A stretch of 64,000 nucleotides of DNA from Siphlonurus alternatus (taxonomy: Eukaryota > Arthropoda > Insecta > Ephemeroptera > Siphlonuridae): contig OX463778.1 of NCBI GenBank assembly GCA_949825025.1, positions 39,943,194-40,007,193 of the forward strand, in the 5' to 3' direction. Shown here in pieces: positions 62,801 to 64,000 of the stretch. The notes under the pieces were generated by a model. It was given only the letters and a program-made list of their open reading frames with translations. It searched no databases and was not told the origin of the DNA. Position numbers and translations under genes: made by a program. Position 1 is the first letter of the stretch; every line of letters starts with the position of its first letter.

Positions 62801-64000
62801 GCTACATCATCATAACTAATTGTCTCATATTTTGTATGTTTGTATATTGTATAATATTCACTACAATTCTTTGATATTTTTTTATTGTTTTATTTATTTG
62901 ATGAATTTTTTTACTTTTCAAATATCCTGTTATTAAAGCTTCTGTCAAAATGGAATTTTATAGTATATATATATTTTCATTTCTCTCGCTTTTTTTTTAC
63001 TTTATACATTATAATGAAAATAAAAATCAAAGCTTTATACTATATGTAATGTCAATCAAATATATTTTTATTTTGGTATTTTTTATTTTTATTGTTTTAA
63101 TTTATTTTTCTTTGTGAACAAAAAAACATAAATCATTGTGATGAAAAATAAAAATCTAATAGAGCTTTTAACAAGTACTTGCGAATATTTTATTAAACAG
63201 TATATGGAAATGAAAATACAATATGTGTTTAGAAACAATATTAAAAATATAAAGATAAAAAAATAAATAATATGCATGAACCCAACGTAATTAAATTTTT
63301 ATTTTTTTTTGTTTCAGCTGTGCTCAATAAAAAGTTCATTTTGACTTGTGGGATATTACTATAGCTTGCGAATTGCAAATCCATCACATTAAAAACATTA
63401 CATGAACATTTTGTAATAAATTGCAATTTTACTGTGTGCTAAATGCATATAATGTGACATTTTTTTCTGAAAATGCCTAATTATAGTACTATTATTCTGT
63501 TTTTCAATTTAAAATTATAATTTACAATGTGATAATTGTTAATAACAACATACAACAATTAAATTAGTACCTTCATACGTGACTGTATATTTAATTTAAT
63601 TCAACAAATTTACTTTTTACAAAAAAATTAAAATTAATTTTTACTTATACAATTATTATTTGTAGTCTGTTTATACAGCTCATTCGTGATGGGTGGAGTA
63701 TTTGGGTGGTACAAAAACAACAATGTAACAGCGTGGCTAGCGAACAATTTAATTGAATCATACTCGCGAGTGCTACAACAATTCAAATTTCACACAATGA
63801 TAATAACTTTGTTCACTCAAATAACCAGGATAACGTGATTTGAATGTTAAAGTATCCCATATATATGTTTAGTACATTAGTTCCTATATTTTCTCGTCAT
63901 TACAGTTAATTTCAAAATATATAGAAATTTGTATATTTCAGTAATTAAATTTAAAATCCTCGTACATAGATTAATAAATGTAATTATAGAATTTTTATTT
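59827..64000. other. AT-rich non-coding DNA, probably intronic
   Basis: No supported exon up to the window end. A TGACGTCA palindrome (61452-61459) lies 12 bases from CAGATGGCG (61471-61479), a CTCF-type core. A short CT run occurs near 62600-62613. Confidence 0.5.

Overview
The window is nuclear DNA of a eukaryote, most likely an arthropod. By eye it is about 70-75% A+T. It has long non-coding stretches, GT-AG introns with CTAAC-like branch points, a TATA/initiator pair of the arthropod type (TCATTC), many long AG/CT and AT microsatellites, tRNA-derived repeat fragments and short fold-back (MITE-like) elements. There are no bacterial-style operons, CRISPR arrays, rRNA genes or intact autonomous transposons. 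The species cannot be fixed from the sequence; an insect or crustacean is the best guess.

One gene is complete. It lies at 21352-22542 on the plus strand in two exons (21352-22051 and 22349-22542) and encodes a predicted 297-residue type I membrane protein: signal peptide, acidic ectodomain with two N-glycosylation sequons, one transmembrane helix, a cysteine-rich juxtamembrane strip, and a short tail with two tyrosine-based sorting motifs. I do not recognise the family. A 66-codon block inside exon 1 has strikingly A/T-rich third positions compared with the rest.

A second plus-strand gene appears only as scattered 5' pieces: an internal exon at 28637-28711, a GC-rich promoter-like island ending in a first coding exon of only four coding bases (ATG G, 38684-38687), and an exon at 57887-58043. 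All three share phase 1 at their junctions. The simplest model is one long gene with at least two alternative 5' ends converging on the 57887 exon through introns of about 19 kb and 29 kb. The rest of the gene lies beyond the window. The encoded 5' segments are Ser-Pro- and Gly-rich low-complexity sequence, and I cannot name the product.

The remainder is AT-rich intergenic or intronic DNA with isolated GC-rich islands that look like regulatory elements. Notable structure includes a degenerate two-unit tandem duplication (5823-6352), two neighbouring inverted-repeat elements (30213-30430 and 30466-30808), a fold-back cluster (37230-37518), a precursor-sized hairpin (37683-37789), a perfect 16-bp hairpin (26215-26251) and opposed tRNA-like B boxes (23018-23144). 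The most unexpected signal is the palindrome TGACGTCA (CRE/ATF type), found 15 times by hand count where well under one would be expected at this base composition.

I found no clear new multi-gene system. The best leads are the CRE palindrome excess, the alternative 5' exons of the long gene, the unrecognised membrane protein, and the 37.7 kb hairpin.
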